Under the pieces are notes generated by a model, which worked only from the letters and a program-made list of their open reading frames with translations, did no database searches and was not told the DNA's origin. DNA of 64,000 bases from Dryococelus australis (lineage: Eukaryota > Arthropoda > Insecta > Phasmatodea > Phasmatidae): positions 230,321,178 through 230,385,177 of the forward strand of contig CM057009.1 of assembly GCA_029891345.1 (NCBI GenBank), given 5' to 3'. Below are positions 1 to 11,050 of the stretch, piece after piece. Made by a program: the position numbers and the translations under genes. The first letter of the stretch is position 1, and the number at the start of each line of letters is the position of its first letter.

Positions 1-359
1 AAATACCTTTTCGCATGTGGTTCGAAAAGCCGAGACATCCAAGTTACCAGTGCATGACAGCCAGTCCAGACAACTGCAAATGTTCCAGGCAACCGAAATC
101 ACCATTCACAACACCATCCCTGACGAAGTTCACTAAAGTTTTTTCATTGCAGTATGGAAATGTAGCATTTACCTCATGCATTGTTTTCCCCTCCTTGTTT
201 ACATTCCCAAGAGAGTTGTTCACCCACTAGCACAATAACATCAGTGCTCATTTATTGTTATTATTATTATTTTGGGTTTTTGTGTTTGCAATTTTCAACT
301 TTCTTTGATGAATCATCCTCTGCAACATTTCTTTTTAAATTAATTAATTAAATAATTTT

Positions 360-1060
360 GCTGTGATGCAAACTGGCTTTCAACAAGAAGCTACATCAAG
401 TGCAAGAAGGAGAATGACCTATTTGCATTAGGATGCACAGCATTGTTGCACCAGCCTCGCCAGGGGACAGTAACAACAACATTGCATCACCACTCCCTGT
501 GCTCACTTACCCTCACATCTCAGAAACTTTAGGTGATGTCAGTGAGGACCAACACGCTGTCAATGGTGTGGGTTCGACTTCTCTGCATGTCCAGTGTGGT
601 AGAGGAAGTGATGTACTGGGAGGGCGATATGGCATAGGAGCTCCCCACTACTCATACAGGGCATCACAGTGTGGTCACCCCCTCTACTGGGCAACCATTC
701 TGAGTTGCTACTAGCATAATTCAAAGGTGGAAGACTTCACATTTCTCAAGTGATGGCAACAAGGAGAGTACTGATGCAGCAAGCTTACCACCTCCCAGCT
801 GTTCAAAATATCTGCACTCATGGACTATGCGGACATGCCTATGCTGCGGTGACATAAGAGTATCCTGCACTGTTGTGGGCTGTCCACACAGGAGATGCTA
901 CCAGCCCAAGATAACCAGTATGGACATAAAGGTACAGCACAATGCACGGCCACAGCATAGTAGGCCTGTCACCTGCACCTGCCGTGTCTAGATATCACAC
1001 AGCCCACAGATGGTCTACATGTCAGGCTTCTTTGACATAGGATGAAGTTCTGCCCTCCAG
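360..1060 (+). pseudogene. Duplicated gypsy pol-tail fragment (E0)
   Basis: This stretch resembles the region after the integrase of E1 at about 8240-8480. The clearest match is around 740-800 against 8375-8440, in DNA and in translation: both read as an acidic, serine-rich stretch followed by a Leu-Pro and basic run. The frame stays open from about 725 to 990 and holds several cysteines, including a Cys-Cys-Gly. A further open frame lies at 433-714. It has the same orientation as E1 but sits upstream of E1's 5' LTR, so it is either the 3' end of a second tandem copy or a separate truncated insertion. The function of this pol tail is unknown to me. The homology is by eye. Confidence 0.45.
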
Positions 1061-1738
1061 ACCATCTGTCACAACATGTGAAAAACAGTGCATCAATCAA
1101 CCAGGGCTCTTAAATGTCGCATAGAGGAAGCGCAAGTGTCCAAAACAGAGATCGAGTGTGGAATAATGGTATTACATACCCAGTGTTACATCCAACCCTT
1201 CCCAGAAGGTTGGATATGTTGAGCAAGGTGTATGATATATTCATGTCCATATTAATGGTGAAATAAGAAAAGTTTTTCACCATATTTTTGAATGGCACTT
1301 AACTATTTTAATATAAATCAATGTGCGAAGTTTCAAAAGTGTGTGCTTTGCACTCCAAAGAAGCCATAGTAGCTTTCAAATTGTTATAAAATATTTTCTA
1401 AATTCAAATAAACATAATGCAGTTTGATATTAAAACATCAGTGTTAAATTTTTATTTTTATTTATTCATGTTATAAGGGTTATTAATACATTTTTGCATA
1501 TTTTTGAAAAGCCTGCGATTTTTGTTTAATATTTTAATTAAAATGAGCAGTAGTATTAAGCACAGTTAGTGTGCATCACCCAGCCATAGGTCAAATGCCC
1601 GGCAGTCAGAATAAGAAGTTTGCAGAGGCCAGAATGTGGGACTCCGTTCTGTTGGAGCACCTCGATAAGTTGAGATCAGACTAACTTTATCAGCGCAGAC
1701 CATGTGGGCAAAAACGAAGTTGCAAGAAGCACCCTCAT
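1061..1738. other. AT-rich spacer, no gene seen
   Basis: Between the duplicated pol tail and the first E1 LTR I see no credible coding region. The stretch 1290-1560 is strongly AT-rich. It could be an insertion that separates the pol-tail copy from the LTR, because the equivalent distance in E1 is only about 200 bp. Confidence 0.4.
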
Positions 1739-3098
1739 TGGCTTGATGCCATCTGCTAACTCAAGCCCCCCCCCCCCCTTCCCAAGCGCTGTCGGTGAAG
1801 ACTTCTGTGGGAATCCACATGTTACCAGGAAGTCGTACGGATCGGTCGAGATGTGCGTCGCATTAACTATGTCGTTCCAGACACAACACCAGTGCAGCTA
1901 TTTGGGCAGAAAGTAGTGTTGGTGTAGTGCCATGAGATTGAAGTTAAGTGCAACAAATGTAATGGGGCTAAGTGGCTACGTGCGCCCATGTGCACCTATA
2001 TTGAAAGTAGAAACTGTGCAAAAAGATGTTTGTGTAAGGGGAAGAATATACGAGAGGCTCAAAGACGCCTTGCCACTCAATGATATATAACAGAGTCATA
2101 TTATGTTTTACGGCCCCCACGGGCCCAGTATGTATTTTTATTAAAATTTATACATTTCATTCTTTTGTGTTGCATCACCACTTCATTTTATTTGCTGTTC
2201 TGTGCATATAAATGATTTCTGTATTTTGTGAGTTTAACAACATTGCAGATGTAATCATGTAAGTAAAGTGTGTCTTGTTTTGATAAATTAGTAATGTAAG
2301 AAATTAGACCGCACTGCTTGCCTGTCCACCAACACATGCTGGCTTAGTTACGGTGTCACGGGAGTATAAATGTGCAGACCGATGTTTTAGCGTTTCGCAT
2401 GCTCGGGCAGCTCTCAAATTTTTGAGCATTAAGCATTTCACTGCAATAGAGTAAATACCGATATGGTTCATTTTATTAGCCACCCGAGATTTTCCACCCC
2501 TCTCCAACCCATATTTTGCATCATGGGGGAGGCATACTTTCCACATTACTAGTTGTGGTCTCATGCCGACTTTATACTGCATTGAGTAACTGGCAGGTTT
2601 AAGACTGGCATTTTATATATAGTGTCTCTCATTAGAAGAGTGTAATAAAACCCACTGAAATACACAAATGAACTGTGAGCATTTTCATTCGTGTTTCTTA
2701 GGGTCATTTAGGAGAGTGGGCCACCACCTTCCCACAACAGCATCAAGTAACCTTTCAAAGTGTTTAATATAATATTTTCAGTGTTTGTTTGCAGTGTTCT
2801 GTACAGGTGTGTGGATCGCCCAGAGAATCCATAGCGTAGTACGTGTGTTTTCAATAATTTCTACTTAAGGAGCAACACCACTTCAACACCAGAAGGATGC
2901 CGCCTTTGGCCGTCGGCACACGACGCCGAGAGAGCAGACAGCTCTACTCGACCGATTGGAATTGTCCTCCATTCAATGCCTGGTGCCCGAGTATCACATC
3001 AGAATTAAACAAGGTTTCCTGTAACTATCCTAATGCTACACCAACTTTAGATAAATCTAATTTTGCTTCACCATTCTCCATCAAATGTCGCCCAACTT
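1739..3098 (+). repeat. E1 5' LTR
   Basis: Long direct repeat of 8662-10003. Collinear anchors include GGGAATCCACA (about 1810 and 8723), the GTGTTGCATC block (about 2168 and 9082), TTTCACTGCAATAGAGTAAA (about 2437 and 9369), CTGGCAGGTTTAAG (about 2590 and 9512) and GTGTGTGGATCGCCC (about 2808 and 9729). The left edge is set where similarity to the other copy begins, and the right edge just before the TGGCG at 3101. A run of about 12 cytosines lies near 1768. Both edges could be off by some tens of bases. Confidence 0.8.
2203..2212 (+). promoter_or_regulatory. TATA-like box kept in both E1 LTRs
   Basis: TGCATATAA occurs at the same place in the 5' LTR and in the 3' LTR (9116-9124). A poly(A)-signal-like AATAAA follows in the 5' copy at 2644-2649 but is lost in the 3' copy. 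Its position inside the LTR fits a U3 promoter. Promoter function is inferred. Confidence 0.35.
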
Positions 3099-3100
3099 AG

Positions 3101-3118
3101 TGGCGATATCCATCCGGC
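3101..3118 (+). other. Putative primer binding site of E1
   Basis: A TGG-initial stretch (TGGCGATATCCATCCGGC) starts directly at the end of LTR similarity, where a tRNA primer would pair. I cannot name the tRNA. Position and the TGG start are the only support. Confidence 0.35.
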
Positions 3119-3119
3119 A

Positions 3120-3805
3120 ACAATTCCTAGCATCAGTCAAACCATAATAATTTTCCAAAAATTCCTGCAATTTTTAAAAAATTTTGAAACTCCTGCCAGA
3201 TGCTTCCCCCTTTATCATTACCAGCGCCCACAACAATGGAACATCAAGAACAACTACAGTTGGCAACTGGAGCCATGGGACATCTTCTCGATGCCCCAGA
3301 ATACCGGGAAATGAAGTATGTGATCAGTGTGTGAAAGCTTGCAAAGACTGGAAGGTCGCTGCCATTACAGCAAGCATGAGCGAGAACGTGTAGGGCAGCA
3401 GACAGTGGTCATTTTGGAGTTCTGTTATGTCAGCCATGCCGGGCCACCCAGAAGGACAAAGGGGCTACAAATGCATACCTTCCTCTCCTCCTGCATCGTG
3501 CCACGAGGAGGAGAAGGGGAAACAAAAAGGAGGAGGAACAAGCTGCCCTTACACACTCCCGACCCAGCTACCAAACAGCTCAGTGGGTCATTGATCCATG
3601 CCTCATGCTGTACACAGACTGCGGCATCGTGAAGTTACCCATGCCATGCCGAGTGCTGCCTGATCCCGACCATATTCCCGTGCCAGTTCTTCCACGACCA
3701 TGTGGGTTGGTTTGTAAACACATATATATAACACTATCGTTGAGACAGCTGAAAGACATATACATTTCGGATCGAAATAGTGGTGGACTGCGTACAACAT
3801 TGACA
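3120..3805 (+). pseudogene. E1 gag/protease region, degraded
   Basis: Lies between the primer site and RT, where gag and protease belong. Reading frames are short and overlapping (3184-3393, 3327-3632). Around 3420-3470 there is a Cys-Tyr start followed by a Gly-Pro and Arg-Arg stretch that could be a ruined CCHC knuckle. No protease active site could be seen. The identification rests mainly on position. Confidence 0.35.
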
Positions 3806-4055
3806 GCCTCTAGATGAAGGGAAAATTGTTTGTGCAAAACACGACGCGCTATGTCGAACTCCTGTGGCAAACACTGACATTCCGTTAACTAAGGAGGAAC
3901 ATATTTATAGCAGCCCATGCAGCTACCTTCCTCAACAAGCACCCATCATTAAATATCAGATATCAGAAATGCTAGCAGATGGGTAATTGAGCCTACCAGG
4001 AGCAGGTATACCTCTGCTATGATGTTAGCACCAAAAAAGGATGGGACCGAGAGGT
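3806..4055 (+). pseudogene. E1 reverse transcriptase, N-terminal part
   Basis: The frames show the gypsy pre-RT pattern: a poly-substituted 'IPLTKEEHIYS' segment, then an 'IKYQISEMLADG' helix, 'VIEP' after a frameshift, and 'LAPKKDGT' at about 4026-4050. These correspond to the start of the RT fingers, the strand leading to the conserved Lys-Lys-Asp-Gly. The reading stops abruptly at 4055 and resumes at 6065 after an insertion: the codons on either side join naturally (Glu-Arg before, Phe-Cys-Met-Asp-Phe-Arg after). There is at least one stop and one frameshift here. Confidence 0.7.
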
Positions 4056-6064
4056 TGACGTGAACCATCAGTACCAGTCCGTTTTTCTCACATGCCAGTA
4101 TCTCTGATACAGGTCTTTTCAACCACGAACGACGTCAGTGTGTCAACCTACATTCCATGTGATAGTATAAATGCACCAGTGCAGTGAAATCAGGGTAGAT
4201 ATGTTTATTATTGTTTTCGAAATGGCCTTTTTAATATTGTGTTTTCAAAGTGTTACAGTCTGTTAGCCACATGCGCACCGCAGAGACCACATGTCATATT
4301 TTGTTTTGTTTACAATTTGTGCAGGGAAATATTTTGTGTGTTCTTGTAATATTATGTTGCCGAATGTAATATGTTTGCAAAGGTGAGTGCCATGCACAAG
4401 AGCTGTGCACTGAATATTTTCACACAGGAGATAAGAATAAATATTATTCTTGTAGACAGTTGTGTGGTATTATTTTTCAAGTGTTATGTTGTGTTCAATC
4501 GTATAACTGCCCAAGGGTATAATAAAGTTCTTATATTAAAATAAGGTAAGTCATGTGTACACAAATTGTGTACACGAGATACATGTCAGTAGAAACCTGA
4601 TTCATTAAGTGTTTTGCAGTGTTGTATCAGATATAGTGTATTTTTAAAAGTGTAATTGTTTGTTTTCTAAATGCACTAAAGTGCTCGCTATCACTAGGTA
4701 ACACTGAAGAATTTTCTTTAAGCATTTTTGAGGAGGGTTTGTGCATTTTTCGTTCTTGTTTTCTTTTTCCATGCTTGTTATTGTTTTGGATGGTGCCACA
4801 GATATCACTATACCAGTGTCATAGGTAACATAATAAACCAAAGACTGCCCAACAGAGACAAGTAGCAGAGACAACAGGCCAACCCGTGCGGCCACGGACT
4901 GTTGTCCATAGACCTTGTAAATATATATCCGAATATCAATATTCTTTTTAAGTTATTTTTTCACTTAAATCTAAATTACAATGTACTTGTATAAATGAAC
5001 AATTAAAGCACACATTAATGTGGGACAAGATCCCTACAAACAAGAACACAAAACATGTGAAATATAACATATTTCGGTTAGGAAAAGACAGAACTGCACT
5101 GCAATTATGAAAGTGTGTGTGTGCGCCGTTCACAACTACATTTTTATTTTTATTTTAAATAATTTATTATATAATCTGAAGTGTGTAATGTAATTATTTT
5201 ATCATTATGTGCCATCTTCGTTACACTCATCTCATCTCAAATAAGATTTGTTCTGAATAATGGAACATTGTGTTGTCCCATGGGAATTGGCACCGGGGCA
5301 ACAAACCATGTGGCCATGTTTCCTTGGTAGTGTCTTCACCTTCCGCGGGTTCCGGTCGTGTGTGAGCCTGGCCCGAGGTCGTCAACTTTTAAATCGATCA
5401 TGTAGTTGCAATAGTTAATTTAATTTTTCTGGAATATTTAATTGGTTTTTTGATACCCCAGAGTGTGCTCCGCCCCACCGTTCAGACAGTTTTGTTACAC
5501 GGCTGAACCTTAATTGTTCATGTAAACTTTTATCAGCTTTGCGCCTTTTTAACACATTGTAGAGCTCTCCGAGCTATAGTGTAGATGTATAAATTAGCTT
5601 GCCTAATACAAGGGTAATATGAATAAATCATATTGTCATGAATAAGTTCTGCGTACAATTTTTATTTATGTGGTCGGTCTGACCATGTGACTTGGCGTAA
5701 TTCTTACCCTCCAAAAATTTACTAAGAGTGTTTATGGCATTGGGTGGCCGAAACATCCCACGACAATTCTTAGTTGCGGATACATTGTGGTTGATTTTGG
5801 TGATGGGGGAGGGGTGGGCACAACCTGTACTAGCCTAGGAAAATTGGATTTATAGCTACCTCAAGACATGGAATTATTCGTCCAACAGGAATCACCACAG
5901 GAATGGCGTCGGAACATCGAGGGCGGCCCCATGGCAGTAAGCCTTCATGACCCCAGAGTTTCTCGTGCTCTGCACTGGCATCGAAAACATGTAAAACCCA
6001 TCCTATTTTCAAACAAACGACCTAACCTGTCAACCCCCTCTGTCCTAAAAACCCCACCACATCA
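4056..6064 (+). mobile_element. Solo-LTR-like insertion inside E1 RT
   Basis: The inserted block starts TGACGTG and ends CACATCA, an imperfect inverted terminal pair with the TG...CA ends of an LTR. The flanks AGAGGT (left, 4050-4055) and AGAATT (right, 6065-6070) look like a target-site duplication with two substitutions, and removing the block restores the RT reading. The first 60 bases resemble the start of the E5 3' LTR (28970 onward), with a shared CCGTTT and CATGCCAG. It holds no clear gene; short ORFs (4644-4895 minus, 5868-6110 plus) are not recognisable. Several AATAAA-like sites (near 4434 and 5625) fit an LTR. At 2.0 kb it is longer than the E5 LTR, so it may itself carry insertions. 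A non-LTR origin is less likely. Confidence 0.65.
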
Positions 6065-6770
6065 AGAATTTTTGCATGGACTTCAGACCCATCAATCAGG
6101 TCACGTGTAGCATGATATCCCCCTACATCAGCATAAAGGATACCTTGGGTTCATTGGGAATCGCCAAAATAATGTCTTTGCTCGTCCTGTGCTGCAGTTA
6201 CAGGCAGGGAGACTGGGAAAAGACGGTCTTTAGAACTCCCGATGTCCGAAGGTATCAGTTTTCCACTATGCCCTTTGGGCTCATGTTCGCTCCTGCCACA
6301 TTTGAGAGTATGATGGTTAGGATGCTGGAATGCCTACTAGGATAGTTCACGCTGGCCTACTTAGATGAAATGGTGATTTGGTCAGAAACATGTTAAGAGC
6401 ACTGGCATCAGCTCTCGTCAGTGCTAGATAAACTGGTCATTAGTGGTCTTACGTGCACAGTTAGTAAATACCACCCGGGGAAGATCCATTTGAAATTTAT
6501 AGGCCAGGTTATCAGTGAGTAAAGCAACCAGCCAAACCCCGAACATCTGGGGCTAATAGAACACAAACAAGCCCCATGCACATGGAAACCACTGTAAAAA
6601 TTCTTTGGCCTGCTTAATTGGTTGCGGGAGCACATTGACCACTTTGTCATTATTACAACACCCCTCATGGACAAGCTGTCACCACAAAAGTGGTATGTGT
6701 GTGGTAGCACGCAAGAGAAGGATTTTTAAGACATAAAATAGATTTTCTGGACATTCCCCACACTTGCATG
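6065..6770 (+). pseudogene. E1 reverse transcriptase, main part
   Basis: Resumes the RT fold: 'DFRPINQVT' near 6077, 'PYISIKDTLGSLG', a degraded 'D-x-S-G-YWQ' region, then 'FRTPDVRRYQFSTMPFGLMFAPATF' split over 6230-6302 (the conserved PFGL-APATF box), and the catalytic box at about 6355-6380. There the motif reads AYLDEMVIWS, so the second catalytic aspartate has become glutamate. The thumb follows: a GKIHLKFIGQVIS-like piece, then FFGLLNWLREHI near 6600-6640. Stops occur at 6343, near 6390, 6521 and 6597. Confidence 0.85.
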
Positions 6771-7195
6771 ATACAACCCAACATGTATTTGTATTTACAG
6801 ATGGGCGTCAGCTAGGAATGGCTGGGCCCCGTTCCCTACCAATACAATGACGCATGCCAGAAAAAGGTAATTGATTTGTCGAGTCCCAAATTCGGAAAAA
6901 CTGAATGCAGGTAGGATATTAAAGAACGCGAATGCTTAGTCATCATCTGTGTCATGAGGAAATACTGGCCATATTTGGAATACAGGCGATTCATGCTCAG
7001 AACCGATAACCACTGATTGTGTTGCGAAAAAAAATGTTTAAAACTCAGACTAAACTCACCCAGTGGTCACAAGTGTTTCAGTCATATGATTTCATAATTG
7101 AACATGACCCCGGGTGGGTCAATGTGCTTGCATATATACTGTCGTAGACTCCGAACCCAGCGGTAACAGTAACAGAAGACGTGGAGTGGAAAGAA
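6771..7195 (+). pseudogene. E1 RNase H
   Basis: After the RT thumb, frames read a decayed 'YLYLQ...' strand, 'VIDLSSPKFGKTE' (about 6870-6903), 'IKERECLVIICVMRKYWPYLE' split across 6918-6985, and 'RFMLRTDNH' (about 6987-7013). These are the gypsy RNase H blocks around the second Glu and third Asp. Several stops and frameshifts are present. It lies between RT and integrase, as in all Ty3/gypsy elements. Confidence 0.65.
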
Positions 7196-7990
7196 GTGAT
7201 GCCACTCATCACACAATAACCGTGTACTGAGACACACATAAACAAAATAAACATCTTGGATAAAGAGGAGCTTGTGTCAGAACTGTATCGAGAAGTCATA
7301 GCCATGAAGGAAATTTGTGCATTCTCACGAGAAACAAAGAAGTGAGAGAGAGAGAGGCTGTAGAAGGAAGGTGTGTAATGGAAAACCACGTGGATACATG
7401 CTCGCCACAAGACAACACGACATGGTGGCTCAAAGATCCCGTTACGTGCAGGGAAAAAGTTTTCGTGCATGTGCTTTCGAGCTCGATGGCAGGACAACCA
7501 TGGTCTGAACGAACTGTGATAAATGTGAAAAAATATTTCATTTAGCCATGTTTGACACAAAGAGTGAGGAACTGGGTTAGACAATGCAACAAATGTAATT
7601 TGTTTAAAACGCACAGAGCGGACCACACACAACAACAGCCGAGGCAGCCAAAGAAACCATTTTACATGGTGTGTTTAAACTTAATGGCCCCGTACCCCAA
7701 GTCAGCAGGGTGCAAGCGGTTTATCCTTGTTGTGATGGATAATTTTTCCCGTTGGGTAGAGGCACATAAAATCAGTAGTACACAAAAGGACAACTTACAA
7801 AAGTAATGCAAAAATAATTTTTTGCTTGTTGGAGCTATCCCAGAGCACTCCAAACAGACAATGCGACACAGTTAACAGGAAAATTATGGTGAGAACTGTG
7901 TACTCTCTGAGGAGTGTGATACCTAAAGACTGTGGTGTACCACCCGCTGTCTAACCCCACATAGTGACATAACCAGGAGTTGAAGGCACA
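7196..7990 (+). pseudogene. E1 integrase
   Basis: A Cys-x2-Cys end of the HHCC zinc module is visible at about 7583-7600 (CNKCNLFK). The catalytic core follows: 'LMAPYPKSAG...FILVVMDNFSRWVEAHK' (7684-7770) with the first catalytic Asp in MDNF, and 'TDNATQLTGK' near 7858-7890 with the second. The segment between them is frameshifted, and I cannot find the third acidic residue. A stop falls at the end of the 7552-7806 frame. The 'WVEAHK' wording is closely shared with E3 and E5. Confidence 0.8.
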
Positions 7991-8640
7991 ACTCCGGCTA
8001 TGTGTGGATTAGCACCATAACACCTCGGCCGACCACCTGTCCGCCCCACTCTTCATGCTCCGACGTTGCACCAACTCAGCAACAGGAAGATCGCCTGCCC
8101 ATGTGCCATTATGTTGAAATATTACATTACCCAGTAAAAGAAACTGCCCGCCCAAGAGAAACAGTACCACAACGGAGACCAGTGACGCGTTTTCACGGAA
8201 GGGGAAGAACCATATCCCGCTGTGATAGTAACATCTTCAAGATGGAGCCCGGCGAGAATCTGGAGGTCAAGGAGCAGGCCTGGCCTACTGTATGAAACTC
8301 AAGTAAGGAGTGCCAGCATACAGGCGCAGTTCTACTAGGTCGCAACTGGAAACAGCGCCCCTGCAGCATTGAAGGAAGCAGAGATATCAGCAATGAAGGT
8401 GACAGTGAGGGTAGTGGATCGGCCAGCTCACTACCACTCCGAAGGACGAAGAGGCGAAGACATCCACTGTGGAAATGCACCACCTGCAGTGATGCAACAA
8501 CGCGCCACATATGGCATATGCGCTTGCAGCAGAAACACGAGATACAACTGCTACCGCATTAGAGGCACCACACTATGTCCTCGTCGCAGGGAGAATAGGA
8601 GGTGTTCCTGCGGTGAGTGACCCATTGGCTATAAACGGGC
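7991..8640 (+). pseudogene. E1 pol tail after integrase
   Basis: Frames 8002-8295, 8369-8620 and neighbours give a proline/arginine- and acidic-serine-rich tail that ends in a cysteine-containing basic stretch. It has a second copy at 360-1060 and a counterpart of similar character in E5 (28361-28954). It is probably the C-terminal extension of Pol or a third ORF. No known domain was recognised; a chromodomain is not evident. Confidence 0.4.
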
Positions 8641-8661
8641 TCATAGGGGGTGAGCGAGGGG
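8641..8661 (+). other. E1 polypurine tract
   Basis: A G-rich stretch (AGGGGGTGAGCGAGGGG, 8645-8661) sits immediately before the 3' LTR, which begins TGCATTTGATG. Its composition and position fit the plus-strand primer of an LTR element. Confidence 0.45.
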
Positions 8662-10003
8662 TGCATTTGATGTCATCCACTCTCCCCAAAAACGTTTGCA
8701 CACTGTCGGATATGTCTGCCGTGGGAATCCACACTCTACTGGGCGCTCATGTGCACCGATGAAGATGGTCGGCGCATCAGCTACATTGTTCCAGGCACAA
8801 CACAAGTGCGGCCAGTGGGGCCTAAAGTAAGGCTGGTATAATGCCACGAGAGTGAAGTGCTGTGCAACAGGTGTAGGATGGCTGAGCGGCCACATATGCC
8901 CACATGCCCTTATACATAAAGTAGACGCTGTGCAAGAGGGTGTTTTATAGATATAGAATATACGACATGCTTAAAGACTCCTAGCCACGCAACGTTAATT
9001 TACAGAACCCTATTATATTGTGGGCCTCCAAGGGTCTCAGTGTGTATTTTTATTAAATGATATACTTTTCATTCTCCACGTGTTGCATCCACACTTCATT
9101 ACATTCAGTGTCATATGCATATAAGAGGGTTCTGTATTTTTTGAGTCTAAACACATAGCACATGCAATTAGGTAAGCAATGTGTGTGTTGTTTTGGGAAA
9201 TTAGTGATGTAAGAAAATAGACCGTATGGCTTGCCTGCCCACCAACACTGGCCGGCATGCCGCATCGGCTGATTTAGACAAACTACCGTGACTCGAGGGG
9301 GTGGACATGCGGAACGATGTCCTCGCGTTTGTACACTCGGGCGGCTCTGAACTGTTTGATCACTAACCATTTCACTGCAATAGAGTAAATAACAGAACTG
9401 TTCGTTTTAATAGCCGCCAGAGATTCCCCACCCCTCTCTGCACCATGGTTTGCGTCGTCAGGGGAGGCATTATTTGTGGCCTCGTCCCATTTTTGTACCT
9501 CATTACCTAACTGGCAGGTTTAAGCCTGGCAATTTATGTAAAGTGTCTCTGGAAAGAAGACTGTAAAATACATACTGAATTATGCAAATTAACTGTGAAC
9601 ATGTTCATATGGTTTCCCTATGGGCATTTAGGGGTGCAAGCCGCCATAGTTCCCACAACAGATTCAAGTAACCTTTCAAAATGTTTTATGTAATATTTTC
9701 AATGTTTACTCGCAGTTTTATGTATGGGTGTGTGGATCGCCCCGAGAATCCACCGGGTAGTAAGCGTATTTCCAATAATTTCTACTTAAGGATCAACAAT
9801 TCTTGAACATCTGAATGATACCACCTTTGGCCGTCAGCACACGACCCTGAAATAGGAATAGCTCTACTCAAGTGATTGGTGTTGTGGTCCATGCAATGCC
9901 TGGCTCCCAGGTATCACATCAGAATTCAACAAGTTTTCCTGGTAACTATCCTACCGCAACTCCAATCTTAATTTACCCCGATTTTGCTCCACCATCCCCA
10001 TCA
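8662..10003 (+). repeat. E1 3' LTR
   Basis: Direct repeat of 1739-3098. Similarity runs collinearly to about 10003 and then stops some 15 bases short of the end of the 5' copy, so the last bases are lost or too diverged. The TATA-like site is kept at 9116-9124. Short frames inside it are not genes. Confidence 0.8.
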
Positions 10004-10332
10004 GTCTGTATGTATATTCCAATCTATCTGTTCGGCATTGTCTGCGAATGTGTTACTCCCCATTAATCACAGCATTATTTTTTCTTACTTCTGAATATCC
10101 TTATCTTTAAGAATTTAATGGGTTCTGCTCAAATGAGATTTATCTTACTTAGAAACTAAAGTTATAACCAGCAGTTTAGTCGACTAGAACACAGATTTTT
10201 TTTCCGCAAAATACATAAATGAAATACACAGGAATTAATGACACTTGCTTCAGATAATTTATTTGTATTTAGATATGTATTTTTGGTGTCATTCTGTGAA
10301 CCCAAGCTATTAACTATTACAACCTTAACAAA
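10004..10332. other. AT-rich spacer
   Basis: I see no coding region or recognisable repeat between the E1 3' LTR and the SINE. Confidence 0.4.
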
Positions 10333-10570
10333 GGGCCATGGTGACTGAGTGGTTCGCCTGCTGGCCTCCCACCAAGGCGAACAGAGTTCAATCCCCTGCC
10401 CAGCTACTCCCGGATTTCAGCATGTTACTGAACGTGCTAGACGATGCTGCTCGTCGACAGGTTTCCTTGTGGATCTTTCTTTACCCAACCCTTTCATTCC
10501 AGCACTTCTCCTTGTTTAACTCACTCACCCTAATCAGCTCTTAATATTTCACTTTTTAAGAGTCGCCTAC
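10333..10570 (+). mobile_element. tRNA-derived SINE, copy 1
   Basis: The head has pol III internal promoter boxes in tRNA spacing: an A-box-like GACTGAGTGGTTCGCCTG near 10342 and a B-box-like GAGTTCAATCCC near 10383. Its body, with short pyrimidine-rich blocks and CTCACTCACCCTAATCAGCTC near 10517, matches a second copy at 23866-24112 in the same order. The 3' end is not exact. The parental tRNA is uncertain; the A box resembles a serine/leucine-type head. Confidence 0.6.
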
Positions 10571-10758
10571 ATCAATTCGCTCACTCACAAATCAACCCAG
10601 ATAGGCCTATCTCAGGAAATACGGAAAATACGACCCGGAATCGGGCCTGTAATAGATAGCTGACAAACTCCAGCCAGTCGATACCGCCTCGCTGTCTTAT
10701 GCCGGAAGTGGCCCGTTATACACATGGACTGGTGGCTAACAGTTGGTCGACAGTGTCA

Positions 10759-10810
10759 GGCCCGCGATGGCTGGATGTCGTAAAGATGCCGGGCCTGCGA
10801 TGGCTGGATG
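10759..10810 (+). repeat. Two-copy 32-bp tandem motif
   Basis: The core GCGATGGCTGGATG appears at 10764-10777 and 10797-10810, with similar GGCCYG just before each, in a locally GC-rich patch (10620-10850) next to the SINE. Origin unknown. Confidence 0.5.
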
Positions 10811-10978
10811 ATATTACACTGCTGGACCCGCAGAATCACGATGTCCAGAAATAAGCAGTATACCCATGAAAAAAAACCTTAATTTTTATATTAAAAATTT
10901 TAGGAATTGTCATTTCCTCTTTACATATATTCATTCACTTCTCAACAAATTGTATGATATCAAAATCTTTTGCTTACT

Positions 10979-11050
10979 GGGTGCAGGATTCAAACATAAG
11001 ACCCTTGAGTTAACAGACCAGCATGCTATCCTATACCCCACGAGGAAAGT
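10979..11050 (-). pseudogene. tRNA-like sequence (Asn-type), SINE head or tRNA pseudogene
   Basis: Read on the minus strand, the segment shows a D-arm/A-box-like stretch, a GCTGGTCTGTTAACTC anticodon-arm-like stretch with GTT (Asn) in place, and a B-box-like TTTGAATCC. The acceptor stem does not pair well and the T arm is imperfect, so a working tRNA is unlikely. It is probably a decayed SINE head. Confidence 0.4.

Larger units (their letters stand above)
1739..10003 (+). mobile_element. Ty3/gypsy LTR retrotransposon E1, decayed, with both LTRs
   Basis: Two direct repeats of about 1.35 kb (1739-3098 and 8662-10003) flank, in order, a primer-binding-like TGGCG, a gag-like remnant, RT, RNase H and integrase relics, a pol tail and a purine tract. 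The order RT-RNase H-integrase places it in Ty3/gypsy. The second aspartate of the RT catalytic box is changed (YLDE), and stops and frameshifts are frequent throughout, so it cannot be active. The RT is interrupted at 4056-6064 by a younger insertion. The two LTRs have diverged visibly, with many substitutions and small indels, which makes this an old insertion. Confidence 0.85.

Noticed and set aside
1767..1779. Poly-C run as a regulatory site
   Set aside because: Present in only one of the two E1 LTRs, so it is probably a simple-repeat expansion or sequencing feature.
3601..3870. Overlapping plus and minus frames near 3600-3870 as small genes
   Set aside because: They overlap on both strands within the degraded gag/protease region of E1 and share no recognisable motif.
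7078..7635. 185-codon minus-strand frame as a gene
   Set aside because: It lies antisense to the E1 integrase region and shows no domain; the plus strand explains the sequence.
10979..11050. Functional tRNA-Asn gene
   Set aside because: The acceptor and T stems do not pair well, so it is kept only as a tRNA-like relic.
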